Source: Clostridia bacterium (GTDB lineage Bacteria; Bacillota; Clostridia; Oscillospirales; CAG-272). Taken from it: a stretch of 64,000 nt of DNA. The notes beneath the pieces were generated by a model. It ran no database searches and was not told where the DNA came from. It saw only the letters and a list, made by a program, of their open reading frames with translations. Within the stretch, counting starts at the first letter, position 1. Every line of letters begins with the position of its first letter. Shown here in pieces: positions 62,544-64,000 of the stretch. The DNA lies in contig JAFVYL010000014.1 in the NCBI GenBank assembly GCA_017508665.1, forward strand, positions 1-64,000. The letters are read 5' to 3'. The position numbers were made by a program, and so were the translations under genes.

Positions 62544-64000
62544 TTACTCTGCGTTAACTGCTACGGGAGCGTCTTCAACAGGAGCATCATGAGTGTGTCG
62601 TGCATCAAGCTCTTCGTTCATCTTTTCAAGAGTCTTCTTGTCAAGGTTGTAAACGAGAGCAAGACCTACGAACTGCATTACTGCAGCAACAAGGAAGAGG
62701 ATAGCAACGAGAATACGAAGGTTAACTGCAACGTCCCAACCAAGCCACTCGGGATTAATAGCGCTGAATTTACCGTTTGCATCAGGGGAAGAAATGTAAT
62801 CGCCGTTAGCATCGAGGTTTGCGTTATTAACGTAACCAAGAGCACTCATAATTACAAGAGCAACTGCAGGACCTACACCCTGAGCCAACTTTCTGAAGAA
62901 TGAGTGAAGGGAGTAAACAACGCCTTCCTCTCTCTTGCCTGTTTTCCACTCGTTGTAGTCTATAGCGTCACCCATCATAGCCCAAGATACTGTTGAATAG
63001 ATACCAAGACCAAGGCTATATACGAGCTGTGCAAGTATGTAAAGAACAAGGTCGAGACCTGTGTTATTGGGAGTGATGATGAAGAGAAGAAGACCGCCTA
63101 CGATAGAGCAGATAGCACCTATAACGGAAAGCTCTTTCTTACCGTACTTGGTAACCATTTTACGAGCAAGGGGAGTGAATACTACGATAGGAATCATAGC
63201 AAACATCTGCACGATTCCTGATATCTGAGGATTTTTGAAGTAGATCTGGAACACAACTGAAACAGCAGTAGCAGCACCCTGCATACCGATGAACATACCC
63301 ATAGCAGCAAGGGTTGCACCTACTGCGGGGCGGTTGTGTATAAAGTTCTTCATAGCCTCAAAGACGTTGAACTTAGGCTGATCCTCGTTGAGCTTAATAT
63401 CTTCCTCAACGCGAATTTCGGTGTTACGGATCATGAACTGGAAGCAGATAAATCCGAGAGCACCCATGATAAGAGCAGCAAGGAATACCTTTATACCGTT
63501 AAGAGAACCGTCTTTGTTGTACATTATGAAGGGAAGGATAACCATGGGAAGCATATTACCAACCATGGAACCTATAGAACGCCATGCGGAAAGAGATGCT
63601 CTGTCTGCGGGCTCTTTAGAAATAAGCGACAGAAGCGAACCGTAAGGAACGTTTGCGATAGTGTAGAACGCATCCCAAATAACGTATCCTGCGATGAAGA
63701 TGATCATCTTTGCCCACACGGGAGCGGACGGGAAGGGAAGGAAGCAACAAGCACCGCCTATTATAAGTCCGATTGAACCGAACCAAATATAAGAGAGGAA
63801 CTTGTTTCTTTTATAATTTCTTTTGTCTGAGTCGATGACAGTTCCGATAAGGGGATCGTTGATTGCATCCCATACCTGAACCACGATGAGAAGAAGTGAA
63901 TACCAAAGACCAAGACCCATAACCTGAGTCCAGAAGAGCGCCATAGTTCCCTTAAGCGCAAAGCTCATGTTACAGCCAAGGTCACCGGCAGCGTAAGCAA
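62544..64000 (-). CDS. GPH/MelB-family sugar:cation symporter (5' end outside window)
   Basis: The frame remains open to base 64000; in front of the ATG at 63968 it encodes AYAAGDLGCN, the conserved N-terminus of this family (GYALGDLG), so the true start lies outside. About 485 residues are visible with 12 membrane helices, DAINDPLIGTVIDSD (helix 2, cation site), FYTIANVPYGSLLSLIS and GDAIDYNEWKTGKREEG. Imports a glycoside or sugar with Na+ or H+. Co-located with the AraC regulator. Confidence 0.92.
   Translation of the reverse strand, partial: AYAAGDLGCNMSFALKGTMALFWTQVMGLGLWYSLLLIVVQVWDAINDPLIGTVIDSDKRNYKRNKFLSYIWFGSIGLIIGGACCFLPFPSAPVWAKMIIFIAGYVIWDAFYTIANVPYGSLLSLISKEPADRASLSAWRSIGSMVGNMLPMVILPFIMYNKDGSLNGIKVFLAALIMGALGFICFQFMIRNTEIRVEEDIKLNEDQPKFNVFEAMKNFIHNRPAVGATLAAMGMFIGMQGAATAVSVVFQIYFKNPQISGIVQMFAMIPIVVFTPLARKMVTKYGKKELSVIGAICSIVGGLLLFIITPNNTGLDLVLYILAQLVYSLGLGIYSTVSWAMMGDAIDYNEWKTGKREEGVVYSLHSFFRKLAQGVGPAVALVIMSALGYVNNANLDANGDYISSPDANGKFSAINPEWLGWDVAVNLRILVAILFLVAAVMQFVGLALVYNLDKKTLEKMNEELDARHTHDAPVEDAPVAVNAE

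Noticed and set aside
63968..63968. ATG at 63968 as start of the symporter gene
   Set aside because: The frame continues upstream with the conserved family N-terminus and there is no ribosome site before this ATG.

Overview
The window reads as chromosome of an uncultured, spore-forming member of the Clostridia (Bacillota), probably a gut commensal that lives on plant glycans. Evidence: a spoIIAA-spoIIAB-sigF operon, a sigG-type forespore sigma factor, AddB-type recombination nuclease, CarD and GroES/GroEL; many TTGACA-17-TATAAT type promoters and strong Shine-Dalgarno sites; and a carbohydrate set (GH1 and GH3 beta-glucosidases, a GH78-like rhamnosidase, a KDPG-aldolase fusion, a Gfo/Idh oxidoreductase with a sugar isomerase, an AraC regulator and a GPH sugar symporter). 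No phage structural genes, transposases, rRNA operons or CRISPR arrays were seen.

Layout. 1-6.1 kb: the end of one and all of a second tandem, cysteine-rich, wall/membrane-anchored surface protein. 6.1-12.3 kb: a tiny Cys-rich peptide, a repeat lipoprotein, a phosphoribosyltransferase, a SleB-type wall hydrolase, a GH1 beta-glucosidase and tRNA-Glu, the last followed by a dense block of hairpins. 12.8-25.9 kb: one apparent operon encoding an ABC ATPase, its permease, a membrane-anchored Ig-like protein, a beta-helix lipoprotein and a 2091-residue surface protein that ends in a Hedgehog/intein (Hint) domain. 26-31.5 kb: sigG, a membrane protein, an S24-type repressor divergent from two unknown genes, then the spoIIA operon. 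31.6-39.9 kb: groES-groEL, carD, addB with an atypical response regulator, and a PHP-domain protein. 40-46 kb: KDPG aldolase-VOC fusion, GH3 enzyme and a large coiled-coil protein. 46-50.3 kb: a shortened solute-binding lipoprotein, a helix-turn-helix protein, a minimal ParB/Noc-like protein, a NUDIX hydrolase and rsmG. 50.4-59.6 kb: GH78-like enzyme, a 2183-residue RHS/YD-repeat protein with a variable C-terminus, and a small membrane protein behind it. 59.7-64 kb: sugar metabolism genes with a divergent AraC regulator and a symporter cut by the window end.

The most unusual structure is not a gene. Hairpin-rich non-coding clusters lie in or at rho-independent terminators (tRNA-Glu, sigG, groEL, carD, and the Gfo/Idh gene). 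Three of them (27.3, 34.6 and 59.7 kb) share a recognisable terminal module of the form GCGTG-N17/19-CACGC with GTTAA near its centre, and two are built from a short word repeated on the left arm and its reverse complement repeated on the right arm, with a different small hairpin between each copy. They look like a family of small palindromic mobile elements that enter terminator loops. Second in interest are the Hint-protein operon, the S24-controlled two-gene unit, and the RHS C-terminus with its small downstream partner.

All calls were made by eye from sequence; no homology search or folding program was run.
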